This document shows, one piece after another, positions 28,421 to 36,839 of a DNA stretch of 44,963 nucleotides; position 1 is the first letter of the stretch, and the number at the start of each line of letters is the position of its first letter. Origin of the DNA: an uncultured Pelagibacteraceae bacterium (GTDB lineage: Bacteria; Pseudomonadota; Alphaproteobacteria; Pelagibacterales; Pelagibacteraceae); assembly GCA_902558585.1 (NCBI GenBank), contig CACEEO010000004.1, positions 1-44,963 on the forward strand, in the 5' to 3' direction. The position numbers and the translations under genes were made by a program. The notes beneath the pieces were generated by a model. It ran no database searches and was not told the DNA's origin. It saw only the letters and a program-made list of their open reading frames with translations.

Positions 28421-28921
28421 TTATTTCTCTTTAAGTCTAGGGAATAATTCTACAAAATTACAGGGTTTATGATTAACGTCTAATTGATGCTTTAATATTC
28501 CATCCCACGCATCAGTTACACCTCCTGAGGATCCTGGTAATGCAAATATATATTTACCATTAGACAAAGCTGCACAAGCTCTAGATTGTATAGAGGATGT
28601 TCCAACTGTTTTTAGACTTATTGTTCTAAATACCTCCCCAAATCCAGGTATATGTTTATCTGCAATTTCATTAACTGCTTCAGGAGTTATATCTCTTCCA
28701 GTAAGACCTGTTCCTCCCGTAGTTATTATAACATCTATCTCTTTTTGATTAGTCCATTCTTTTAAAATTTTTACAATATCTTCTTTATTGTCTTTACAAA
28801 TTTTTCGATCAATTAATTGATGTTTGGCTTCTTTAATTTTTTCAACCAAGATTGCACCCGATTTATCATTATCAAATGTTCTTGTATCTGTTACAGTTAA
28901 TAAAGCTATATTTACATCCAT
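28421..28921 (-). CDS. Molybdenum cofactor biosynthesis protein MoaB/Mog
   Basis: TTGGTGLTGRDITPEA motif; FALPGSSGGVTDAWDGIL. Confidence 0.9.
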   Translation of the reverse strand: MDVNIALLTVTDTRTFDNDKSGAILVEKIKEAKHQLIDRKICKDNKEDIVKILKEWTNQKEIDVIITTGGTGLTGRDITPEAVNEIADKHIPGFGEVFRTISLKTVGTSSIQSRACAALSNGKYIFALPGSSGGVTDAWDGILKHQLDVNHKPCNFVELFPRLKEK

Positions 28922-28930
28922 AATTTAAAA

Positions 28931-29677
28931 ATGATTATATTATCAATTCTTTTCTTTGTAACTGCATTAATATACTCAAGTGTTGGTTTTGGGGGAGGCT
29001 CAACATATCTCGTAATACTTTTAATTTGGGGTGTGCCTTACACAATATTTCCCGTTATAGCCCTTGTATGTAATATTATTGTTGTATCTGGTAATTCTAT
29101 TAATTTTATAAGATCTAAGAATATAAACTTTAATTTACTTTTTCCTTATTTAATTGGCTCCATACCTTTTGCCTTTATTGGAGGATCGATAAAAATTGAA
29201 AAAAGTTTATTTGAGATTTTATTATTTTGTGTTTTGTTGGTTGCAGGCATTTTTTTATTAATTGAAAGTAAATCTTTTAATAAAGAGCAAATTAAAATTA
29301 ATAAAATACCAAGATTAATCTCAATTTCTTTTGGATCGATAATTGGCTTTATGTCAGGCATAGTAGGAATTGGTGGAGGAATTTTTTTAAGCCCTCTTCT
29401 ATTTTTAATGAAAGCTGGATACCCTAAGCATATCACCAGCAGTGCATCTTTATTTATATTAATCAATTCTATCTTTGGAATAGCTGGACAGCTGACAAAA
29501 GATCAGGTTTTAGATCAAGTTATTACCTATTGGCCATTATTTTTATCGGTACTTATTGGAGGACAAATTGGTAGCTTATTAAACATTAAATTTTTATCGA
29601 ATAAAATTTTAGCTCTACTAACTTCTTTTCTTGTAATTTTTGTCGCAATAAGAATGGGGATTAAACTTATTGCTTAA
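28931..29677 (+). CDS. TauE/SafE family membrane permease
   Basis: Repeated GxGGG TM motifs (SVGFGGGSTYLV, GIVGIGGGIFLSPLL). Confidence 0.88.
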   Translation: MIILSILFFVTALIYSSVGFGGGSTYLVILLIWGVPYTIFPVIALVCNIIVVSGNSINFIRSKNINFNLLFPYLIGSIPFAFIGGSIKIEKSLFEILLFCVLLVAGIFLLIESKSFNKEQIKINKIPRLISISFGSIIGFMSGIVGIGGGIFLSPLLFLMKAGYPKHITSSASLFILINSIFGIAGQLTKDQVLDQVITYWPLFLSVLIGGQIGSLLNIKFLSNKILALLTSFLVIFVAIRMGIKLIA

Positions 29678-29714
29678 TCTTGAATAAATATGCTTTTAAT
29701 ATATTTAAAGCATT

Positions 29715-30305
29715 ATGAAAAATATTAAGCCTTTTGGTCCATCAATTGGAAAGACAAAAATTTCAAAGAAATTTTTAAATATCTTGAACAAAGAGATTGA
29801 TAATAAAGTTTTAACAAAAAATAATGATTATAGTTCTAAATTAGCCAGTCAAATTAAAAAAGAAATTAAAATTTCAAATAATTTTATAAAAAAGAATTTA
29901 GAGAGAGAAATAAAAAAAAATATCAAAGATTTTCTTAAAAATGAAAAAATTAAAAAAGTTAAAAATATAAAAATATTAAATTTATGGGTAGTTAGTCAAT
30001 TTAAAGATGAATATAACCCTATTCATTATCATGATGGAGATATATCTGGTGTGGGTTATTTAAAAGTCCCAAAAAATATGACTAAAAATAAACTTTTAAA
30101 AAATAAAAAAGATAAGACTAATGGCACAATTGATTTTATAAACGGACAAAGGGGTTTTTTAAGCAGAAGTATTTTTAATATTGTGCCTAAAGAAAGAGAC
30201 TTGATAATTTTTCCAAACTATTTGATGCATACTGCATATCCATTTAATATTAATGCTGAAAGAAGATCTTTTTCTTTTAATGCTAAAATTATTTTAGATA
30301 AATAG
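29715..30305 (+). CDS. Putative 2OG-Fe(II) oxygenase
   Basis: PIHYHDGDISGVGYLKVP ... RDLIIFPNYLMHTAYPFN...RRSFSFNA. Confidence 0.68.
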   Translation: MKNIKPFGPSIGKTKISKKFLNILNKEIDNKVLTKNNDYSSKLASQIKKEIKISNNFIKKNLEREIKKNIKDFLKNEKIKKVKNIKILNLWVVSQFKDEYNPIHYHDGDISGVGYLKVPKNMTKNKLLKNKKDKTNGTIDFINGQRGFLSRSIFNIVPKERDLIIFPNYLMHTAYPFNINAERRSFSFNAKIILDK

Positions 30306-30334
30306 TTTACAAACATTCATTTATAAATTAAAAG

Positions 30335-30386
30335 GTAATTGCCGATTTGATCCTATTGCGGGCATAAACTGCTAAAATGGAAATCC
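30335..30386 (+). promoter_or_regulatory. SAM-II riboswitch aptamer candidate
   Basis: tgccGATTTGAtccTATTGCgggcATAAActGCTAAAatGGA matches remembered SAM-II core (GAUUU..AUUGC..GC..AUAAA..GCUAAA..GG); P1 TGCC 30340-30343/GGCA 30361-30364; pseudoknot TCC 30351-30353/GGA 30379-30381; upstream of homocysteine methyltransferase. Confidence 0.8.
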
Positions 30387-30410
30387 CAAAATAATCAAAT
30401 AAGCAAGGTA

Positions 30411-30464
30411 GTTGAACTTTATTGTGCACCTAGCATAAAGCTAAAGCACTAAAAAAGTGAGGAA
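30411..30464 (+). promoter_or_regulatory. SAM-V riboswitch aptamer candidate overlapping the RBS region
   Basis: P1 CTTTAT 30417-30422/ATAAAG 30435-30440; pseudoknot GTGC 30424-30427/GCAC 30446-30449; ends in AGTGAGGA 4 nt before the ATG. Confidence 0.78.
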
Positions 30465-30467
30465 ACA

Positions 30468-31370
30468 ATGGATATTAATTTTTTTAAAGAGACGAGAATA
30501 TTGGATGGTGGAATGGGTCAAGAGCTTTTGGCTCGAGGCATGAAGACAAATGGAACTTTATGGAGTGCTAATGCGATACTAAATTCTGAATATCATGAAT
30601 TGGTAGAGAGTACTCACAAAGATTTTGTAAAAGCTGGGGCAGAAGTAATTGTTACAACAACTTTTACGACAAGAAGAAAAAGACTAAGTGAAAACAACAT
30701 TGAAGATAAATTCGAATATCTTAATAAAAAAGCAGGAGAAATTGCCTTAAAAGTGAAAAATGAATATCCAAATATAATGATTGCTGGAGGTTTGCCACCT
30801 CAACGTTTAACTTATGAAGAGGATATAAGAAGTGAGGTTGAAATCACTAAAGACTTTAATGAGCAGGCTAGATTATTAAATGAATATGTAGATTTTTATT
30901 ACTTTGATGTTTGGAGCAGCATTAGAGAGTTTAAATGTGGTATTGAGGCAATTAAAGAATTCAAAAAACCTTATTTAATAGGAATTCATATTTCAGAAGG
31001 TACAAAGTTACCTAGTGGTGAAAAAATTTCAGATATTAAAAGTATTATTGATGGAAATCTTTTAGGCGTTATGTTGTCTTGTGTTTCACCTGAAAATTAT
31101 GAGCACAACCTTGAAGAAATCAAAAAATTAAACGTACCATTTGGATTTAAATTAAATGGATTTATGACAACTAAACCAAAAAACGGATACACAGCTAATT
31201 ATTTAAAAACTAAGGGAAATCCAAATGAGTTTTTAGGAAAAAGACATGATCTTACACCAGATAAATTTCATGAAATTGCAAAAAAATTTAAAAAAAATGG
31301 AGCAACAATTATTGGAGGTTGTTGTGAAACTGGTCCTGCTCACATAAAAGCAATGGCAAAGCTTAAGTAA
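30468..31370 (+). CDS. Homocysteine S-methyltransferase (BHMT/MmuM-type)
   Basis: ILDGGMGQELLARG, MLSCVSPENY, IIGGCCETGPAHIKAM zinc-ligand Cys motifs. Confidence 0.9.
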   Translation: MDINFFKETRILDGGMGQELLARGMKTNGTLWSANAILNSEYHELVESTHKDFVKAGAEVIVTTTFTTRRKRLSENNIEDKFEYLNKKAGEIALKVKNEYPNIMIAGGLPPQRLTYEEDIRSEVEITKDFNEQARLLNEYVDFYYFDVWSSIREFKCGIEAIKEFKKPYLIGIHISEGTKLPSGEKISDIKSIIDGNLLGVMLSCVSPENYEHNLEEIKKLNVPFGFKLNGFMTTKPKNGYTANYLKTKGNPNEFLGKRHDLTPDKFHEIAKKFKKNGATIIGGCCETGPAHIKAMAKLK

Positions 31371-32250
31371 CGTTTTTATAATCTGCTTTTCTTGCCAAAT
31401 ATATTCCAATAAATACAGCAATTAATGCAACAATAATTTTTGAGGTAATTATTTCATTAAGAAATATGTATCCTAAAATAATTCCAAATATTGGAATGAT
31501 ATAAGAAACCTGTGAATGAAATATGAGACCATTTGTTTTTAAAATTCTGAATCTCAATAACCATGCTATCCCAGTAGGAAAAATTCCTAAATATATTACC
31601 GATATAATAGAGTCTGTTGAAGGATTTAACATCCAAGGTTTTTCAAAAATTAAAGTGAATGGAAGAAGTATAATTGTAGACCAAATTAAAATTGAACCCG
31701 TAACATTTTCATTTTCTTTATTGCTTATTTTTAAGGTTATAACTCCTCCGATTACATAACAGGTAGATCCAAGTAGAATTAAAAGTGCAGCAATAAAGTT
31801 ATTTTCATTAATTAAAAAATTATCTGAAAACAAAAATACTATTCCTGAAAATCCTATTAATAATCCAATTGTTTTTAATAAGTTAAATTTTTCTCCTTTT
31901 AAAAAAAAGTGAGCTAGAACTGTTGAGCTTAATGGTGTTGTGGACATCAAGATAGCTGCCAAGTTACTTTGAACAAAATTCACTCCATAAGATATTAGTA
32001 TGAATGGAATAACTAAATTTACCAATCCAATGATTGCAAACCACTTCCAGTCTTTTGAGAATGCTTCAATTTTTATATTTTTATAAAAACATAAAATTAA
32101 AACTGGTATAGCTCCTAAAAAAGATCTTAAAAAACCTATTGTAATAGGTCCAAATGAGTATGTGGCAATCTTTATATTAAAAAAAGCAGACGCCCATATT
32201 AATGACAACAATGTCAACAATAAATAATCAACTAATTGTGGTTTTCTCAT
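31363..32250 (-). CDS. EamA/DMT family transporter
   Basis: About 10 TM helices; LLSLIWASAFFNIKIATYSFGP N-terminus. Confidence 0.88.
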   Translation of the reverse strand: MRKPQLVDYLLLTLLSLIWASAFFNIKIATYSFGPITIGFLRSFLGAIPVLILCFYKNIKIEAFSKDWKWFAIIGLVNLVIPFILISYGVNFVQSNLAAILMSTTPLSSTVLAHFFLKGEKFNLLKTIGLLIGFSGIVFLFSDNFLINENNFIAALLILLGSTCYVIGGVITLKISNKENENVTGSILIWSTIILLPFTLIFEKPWMLNPSTDSIISVIYLGIFPTGIAWLLRFRILKTNGLIFHSQVSYIIPIFGIILGYIFLNEIITSKIIVALIAVFIGIYLARKADYKNVT

Positions 32251-32729
32251 TCTGTTATTTCGTTTATCTCACCTGAGGTTAAGGCAATTAAATTTTCAAA
32301 ATTTATTTCGAATACTGCATTAGGATGACCTGCGGCTGCAAAAATAGAAGAAAATCTATTTAAAGTTTCATCAATAAAAATTTTTATTTTTGTTAAATGT
32401 CCTGTTGGAGATACTCCGCCAATTGTATATCCAGTAATTTTTTTAACATCTTCAGGGTTCGCCATTGAAACATCTTTTTGATCTAAAATTTTTTTTAATT
32501 TATTTAATGAACACCTTTTATCTCCAGAAACTAAACATAAAACATAACTATCCCCTGCTTTAAAAAGTAAGCTTTTAACAATTGCCCCTACTTTGCAACC
32601 TAAAGCTGTAGCTGCATCGTTAGCTGTTCGAGCAGTTTGCTCTAAAACAATCACTTTAATATCTGGATTAAATTGTTTTAGCGATTTTTCTGCTCTTAAA
32701 ACTGGCTCTTTATTTAATATTGATTTCAC
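32247..32729 (-). CDS. YbaK/aminoacyl-tRNA deacylase family protein
   Basis: QTARTANDAATALGCKVGAIVKSLLFK, GYTIGGVSPTGH, FAAAGHPNAVFEI. Confidence 0.87.
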   Translation of the reverse strand: MKSILNKEPVLRAEKSLKQFNPDIKVIVLEQTARTANDAATALGCKVGAIVKSLLFKAGDSYVLCLVSGDKRCSLNKLKKILDQKDVSMANPEDVKKITGYTIGGVSPTGHLTKIKIFIDETLNRFSSIFAAAGHPNAVFEINFENLIALTSGEINEITE

Positions 32730-32780
32730 AGGTTTAATATATTTATTATTTTAGTGACTAATTACACTACTTATGTGAAA

Positions 32781-32831
32781 ATTGCATAGGTGTTATTTAT
32801 TAAATAAGCAATATTTTTAAGTATTTTTTTG
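32781..32831 (+). promoter_or_regulatory. Structured glnA leader: bulged hairpin followed by U-rich tract (attenuator-like candidate)
   Basis: ATTGC-ATAGGTG-TTATTTA-T-TAAATAA-GCAAT then ATTTTTAAGTATTTTTTTGC. Confidence 0.4.
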
Positions 32832-32866
32832 CTAATTAGGCCAAACAAAATTACATAGGAGACAAA

Positions 32867-34273
32867 ATGAGTGCAGCAAACATTTTAAAATTTATTAAAG
32901 ATAAGGAAGCAGAGTTTGTAGATTTAAGATTTACCGATCCAAGAGGAAAACTTCAACATTTAACAATGGATGCTTCGATAGTTGATGAAGAAATGTTGAA
33001 TGAAGGTGTATTTTTTGACGGTTCGTCTATTGCTGGTTGGAAAGCAATTAATGAGTCTGACATGATTTTAAAACCTGATACTGCAAGAATGTTCATGGAT
33101 CCTTTTACGTCTCATAATACTGTAGTTTTGTTTTGTGACATTCTAGACGCAATTAAAAAAGATCCTTATGAAAGAGATCCAAGGGGTGTTGCTAAAAAAG
33201 CTGAAGAATATTTAAAAGCTTCAGGTATAGGTGATAAAGCTTTTTTTGGACCTGAGCCAGAATTTTTTGTTTTTGATGATGTAAGAATCAAAAATGATAT
33301 GAATGAGTGTGGATTTAAATTAGATAGTAAAGAAGGTCCTTACAATTCAGGTAAAGAATATGAAAATGGAAATATGGGTCATAGACCTCAAATTAAAGGA
33401 GGATATTTCCCAGTACCACCAGTTGATAGTGAACAAGACATGCGTGGTGAGTATCTTAAAAATTTGAAAGAAGTTGGTATTAAAGTTGAAAAACATCACC
33501 ATGAAGTTGCTCCTAGCCAGCACGAGCTTGGAATGTATTTTGGAACTTTAGTAAACCAAGCTGATAACGTACAATTATATAAATATGTTGTTCAAATGGT
33601 TACACATTCGTTTGGAAAAACTGCAACTTTTATGCCAAAGCCAGTTGCTGGTGACAATGGTTCAGGTATGCACATCCATCAATCCATTTGGAAAGGTGAT
33701 ACTCCGGTGTTTTCAGGTGATGCGTATTCTGGATTAAGTGAAACCGCATTACATTATATTGGTGGAATTCTAAAACACGCTAAAGCAATTAATGCTTTTG
33801 CTAACTCTACAACAAACAGTTACAAAAGATTAATTCCAGGTTTTGAAGCTCCAGTTCTTCTTGCATATTCAGCAAGAAATAGATCTGCTTCTTGTAGAAT
33901 ACCGATCACATTAAGCAAAAAAGGTGCGAGATGTGAAATCAGATTCCCAGATGCTGCAGGAAACCCATATTTAACTTTTGCAGCTATGTTAATGGCTGGT
34001 ATTGATGGAATTAAAAATAAAATTCATCCAGGTGAGTCTTTTGATAAAGATTTATATGAATTACCACCTGAAGAAGTTAAAGCTATCCCAACAGTTTGTG
34101 GTTCTTTAAGAGAAGCAATGGAAAGTTTAGATAAAGACAGAGAGTTTTTAACTCAAGGCGGTGTCTTTACTGACGATCAGATTGATGCTTACATTGCTCT
34201 TAAGTTTGAAGAAATTCACAAATTTGAACATGCACCTCATCCTGTAGAGTTTGAGATGTATTACAGTAGCTAA
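32867..34273 (+). CDS. glnA: Type I glutamine synthetase
   Basis: [48 protein letters not shown]; 468 aa. Confidence 0.97.
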   Translation: MSAANILKFIKDKEAEFVDLRFTDPRGKLQHLTMDASIVDEEMLNEGVFFDGSSIAGWKAINESDMILKPDTARMFMDPFTSHNTVVLFCDILDAIKKDPYERDPRGVAKKAEEYLKASGIGDKAFFGPEPEFFVFDDVRIKNDMNECGFKLDSKEGPYNSGKEYENGNMGHRPQIKGGYFPVPPVDSEQDMRGEYLKNLKEVGIKVEKHHHEVAPSQHELGMYFGTLVNQADNVQLYKYVVQMVTHSFGKTATFMPKPVAGDNGSGMHIHQSIWKGDTPVFSGDAYSGLSETALHYIGGILKHAKAINAFANSTTNSYKRLIPGFEAPVLLAYSARNRSASCRIPITLSKKGARCEIRFPDAAGNPYLTFAAMLMAGIDGIKNKIHPGESFDKDLYELPPEEVKAIPTVCGSLREAMESLDKDREFLTQGGVFTDDQIDAYIALKFEEIHKFEHAPHPVEFEMYYSS

Positions 34274-34282
34274 TAAATTTAA

Positions 34283-34453
34283 TTACTGTCTAGTTGTTGC
34301 AATTGTATCTTTGTTAACACCTTTTTTAACTACGTAATCTTGTGTGCCGTTCGCACCGGTTTCAACTTCTTTACGTAGTTCTTTAAAGAACGTTTTCTCC
34401 TTTAAAGAGTTTTTCAAGTTTTTAACAAGATTTTTAAACTCAAATTTGTTCAT
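34283..34453 (-). CDS. Small hypothetical protein (56 aa)
   Basis: ATG at 34453: MNKFEFKNLVKNLKNSLKEKTFFKELRKEVETGANGTQDYVVKKGVNKDTIATTRQ; GC-richer codons near the middle. Confidence 0.45.
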   Translation of the reverse strand: MNKFEFKNLVKNLKNSLKEKTFFKELRKEVETGANGTQDYVVKKGVNKDTIATTRQ

Positions 34454-34519
34454 ATAGAATCTATACATTAGATATGCATATAATGCAATACAGATATGCA
34501 ATTAACGGGATAATACAAC

Positions 34520-34855
34520 TTACGATATTTTAAAGGACTCTCCACAGCCACAACGCTCAGTTTCATTAGGATTATTAAACACAAATGACGAAGACAATTC
34601 CTCCTTCTTGTAATCCATTTCTGTACCAAGCAGATACATAATAGCAGCTGAATCAACGAATACTTTCACACCCTTATCTTCAATAACTTCATCATTAGGA
34701 TTTAAATCTTTTGTATACTCCATTACATAAGACATCCCTGCACAACCACCTGATTTAACTGATACTCTAACACCAATAGATTCTTTTTCAGCATTGGCCA
34801 TTATTTCTTTTATTCGTAATGCTGCGTTATCACTTAATTTTATTATTGGGTTCAT
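34520..34855 (-). CDS. sufA: HesB/IscA/SufA-type Fe-S carrier
   Basis: VSVKSGGCAGMSYVMEY and C-terminal RCGCGESF; start placed at MNPIIKL. Confidence 0.88.
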   Translation of the reverse strand: MNPIIKLSDNAALRIKEIMANAEKESIGVRVSVKSGGCAGMSYVMEYTKDLNPNDEVIEDKGVKVFVDSAAIMYLLGTEMDYKKEELSSSFVFNNPNETERCGCGESFKIS

Positions 34856-35154
34856 TATAAATTCAATTCTAATTTTGCTGCCTCTGACATCATATCTTTG
34901 TTCCACGGTGGATCCCAAACTAACTCAAGATCAACATCCTCTATACCCTCAACTTGCATCGCGCCCTCTTTAACCTCTTTTGGTAAACTTTCTGCAACTG
35001 GACAGTTTGGAGTTGTCAGTGTCATTTTGATAATGGCAAACTTTTCATCTTTTACTTTAATATCATAAATCAAACCTAATTCGAAGATATTTACAGGTAA
35101 CTCAGGGTCATAAATTTTTCTTATTTCCTCAATTATTTCATCTTTTTTTGTCAT
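34855..35154 (-). CDS. sufT: SufT / DUF59 (MIP18) family protein
   Basis: IYDPELPVNIFELGLIYDI, TLTTPNCPVAESLP, WDPPWNKDMMSEAAKLEL. Confidence 0.9.
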   Translation of the reverse strand: MTKKDEIIEEIRKIYDPELPVNIFELGLIYDIKVKDEKFAIIKMTLTTPNCPVAESLPKEVKEGAMQVEGIEDVDLELVWDPPWNKDMMSEAAKLELNL

Positions 35155-35157
35155 AAT

Positions 35158-35622
35158 TTAATTCTCAGTTTTTACTTCCTCTTTTTTTTCATCAAAAGCC
35201 GAAACCATTGTATGCCAAGATAAAGTTGCACATTTAACTCTCATTGGATATTGCTTAACACCAGATAAACACATTAGTTTAGTTTTTTCATCTTTGCTCA
35301 AATACTCAGATTTTAATTCAGGATTTTCTTTAATCATGCCTAAAAAATCCTCAACTATTTCTTTAGCCTCATGTTCATTTTTTCCTTTAATCAAATCTGT
35401 CATTATAGAGGCTGAAGCCATTGAAATTGCACAACCACTCCCTTCAAACGATGCATCTTCTACAATTTTTTGTCCATTTAGTTTTAAATAAACATGAACG
35501 TTATCACCACAAAGAGGATTATTACCTTTGGCATCTTTGTTAAAACCTTCTGTCTTTCTAAGATTTCTTGGATTTTTACCATGCTCCAATATAATTTCTT
35601 GATAAAGTTCTTTTAAATTCAT
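35158..35622 (-). CDS. sufU: SufU/IscU-like Fe-S scaffold or sulfur-transfer protein
   Basis: HGKNPRNLRKT, GNNPLCGDNVHVYL, FEGSGCAISMASASIMTDLIKGK, RVKCATLSWHTM. Confidence 0.9.
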   Translation of the reverse strand: MNLKELYQEIILEHGKNPRNLRKTEGFNKDAKGNNPLCGDNVHVYLKLNGQKIVEDASFEGSGCAISMASASIMTDLIKGKNEHEAKEIVEDFLGMIKENPELKSEYLSKDEKTKLMCLSGVKQYPMRVKCATLSWHTMVSAFDEKKEEVKTEN

Positions 35623-36839
35623 TATAGATTAAATATTTTTTTACAGTTGTTTATCGATTGGTTTAGCTGATCTAAATCTTCTTTTGTATTATAAATACCA
35701 ACTGATGCTCTAGCGCTAGCTGGAATATTTAATTTGTCATGTAGAATTTGACAACAATGATGTCCTGCTCTTATTGCAACCCCGTCTTCATCCAAGATAG
35801 TTGCTATATCATGAGGGTGAACTCCTTCTATAGTGAATGATAAAACCCCTCCTTTATTTTTTGGATTTCCGATAAGTTTAACTGAGTTATTTTTTTGTAA
35901 TAGTTCTTGCCCATATTCAACTAAATCAGCTTCATGTTTCATAACATTTTCGATACCAATGCTTTCTAAAAATTTTATTGATTGGTCAAAAGCAATTACT
36001 TGTGCAGTAGCCATAGTACCAGCCTCATATTTATTAGGTAGTTCACCATAGGAAATCTTATCTTTTTTAACTTCATTTATCATTCCTCCACCACCTTGGT
36101 ATGGAGGTAATTCTTCTAACCATTTTTTTTTGCCATATAGAACTCCCAAACCTGTAGGTCCATACATTTTGTGACATGAAATTGCATAGAAATCACATTC
36201 TAAATCTTGCATATCTAATTTTAAATGTGGCGCTCCCTGACATCCATCGACTACAACAATTATTCCTTTTGAATGTGCAAGCTGGGTAATTTCTTTTACG
36301 GGTAAAATTGCACCTGTTACATTCGACAGATGAGTAATAGAAATTAATTTTGTTTTTGGTGTTATTTTCTTTTCTATTTCTTCAAGTGTAATTTCACCTT
36401 CTTCATTTATTTCAGCAAAATTAATTTTTATATTTTTTGATTTTCTTAAGAAATGCCATGGCACATAATTTGAATGATGCTCAAGTTCCGTAATTAATAC
36501 TTCATCACCTTCCTGTAGGTAACTTTGGCCTAATGTATTAGCAACTAAATTTAATGCTTCTGTAGCACCTTTTGTAAAAACAATTTCATTTTTATCTTTA
36601 GCGTTGATATATTTTTGAACTGATGATCTTGTGTTTTCGTATAAATTTGTTGCTGCTACAGCAAGATAATGAACACTTCTTCCAACGTTAGAAAATTGTT
36701 TGGTATAAAATTCATTAATTCTATCCACAACTATTTTTGGTTTTTGTGATGAATTTGCACTATCTAAATAAACTAGATCATTATTTTGAATTTTTTCATC
36801 AAAAATTGGAAATTCTTTTTTTATCTGATCAATATTCAT
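35622..36839 (-). CDS. sufS: Cysteine desulfurase SufS
   Basis: YLDSANSSQKPKIVVD, SCHKMYGPTGLGVLYGKK, RAGHHCCQ. Confidence 0.95.
   Translation of the reverse strand: MNIDQIKKEFPIFDEKIQNNDLVYLDSANSSQKPKIVVDRINEFYTKQFSNVGRSVHYLAVAATNLYENTRSSVQKYINAKDKNEIVFTKGATEALNLVANTLGQSYLQEGDEVLITELEHHSNYVPWHFLRKSKNIKINFAEINEEGEITLEEIEKKITPKTKLISITHLSNVTGAILPVKEITQLAHSKGIIVVVDGCQGAPHLKLDMQDLECDFYAISCHKMYGPTGLGVLYGKKKWLEELPPYQGGGGMINEVKKDKISYGELPNKYEAGTMATAQVIAFDQSIKFLESIGIENVMKHEADLVEYGQELLQKNNSVKLIGNPKNKGGVLSFTIEGVHPHDIATILDEDGVAIRAGHHCCQILHDKLNIPASARASVGIYNTKEDLDQLNQSINNCKKIFNL

Noticed and set aside
29146-29466. 106-aa minus-strand ORF inside the TauE/SafE gene
   Set aside because: Antisense of glycine-rich TM coding sequence, no independent support.
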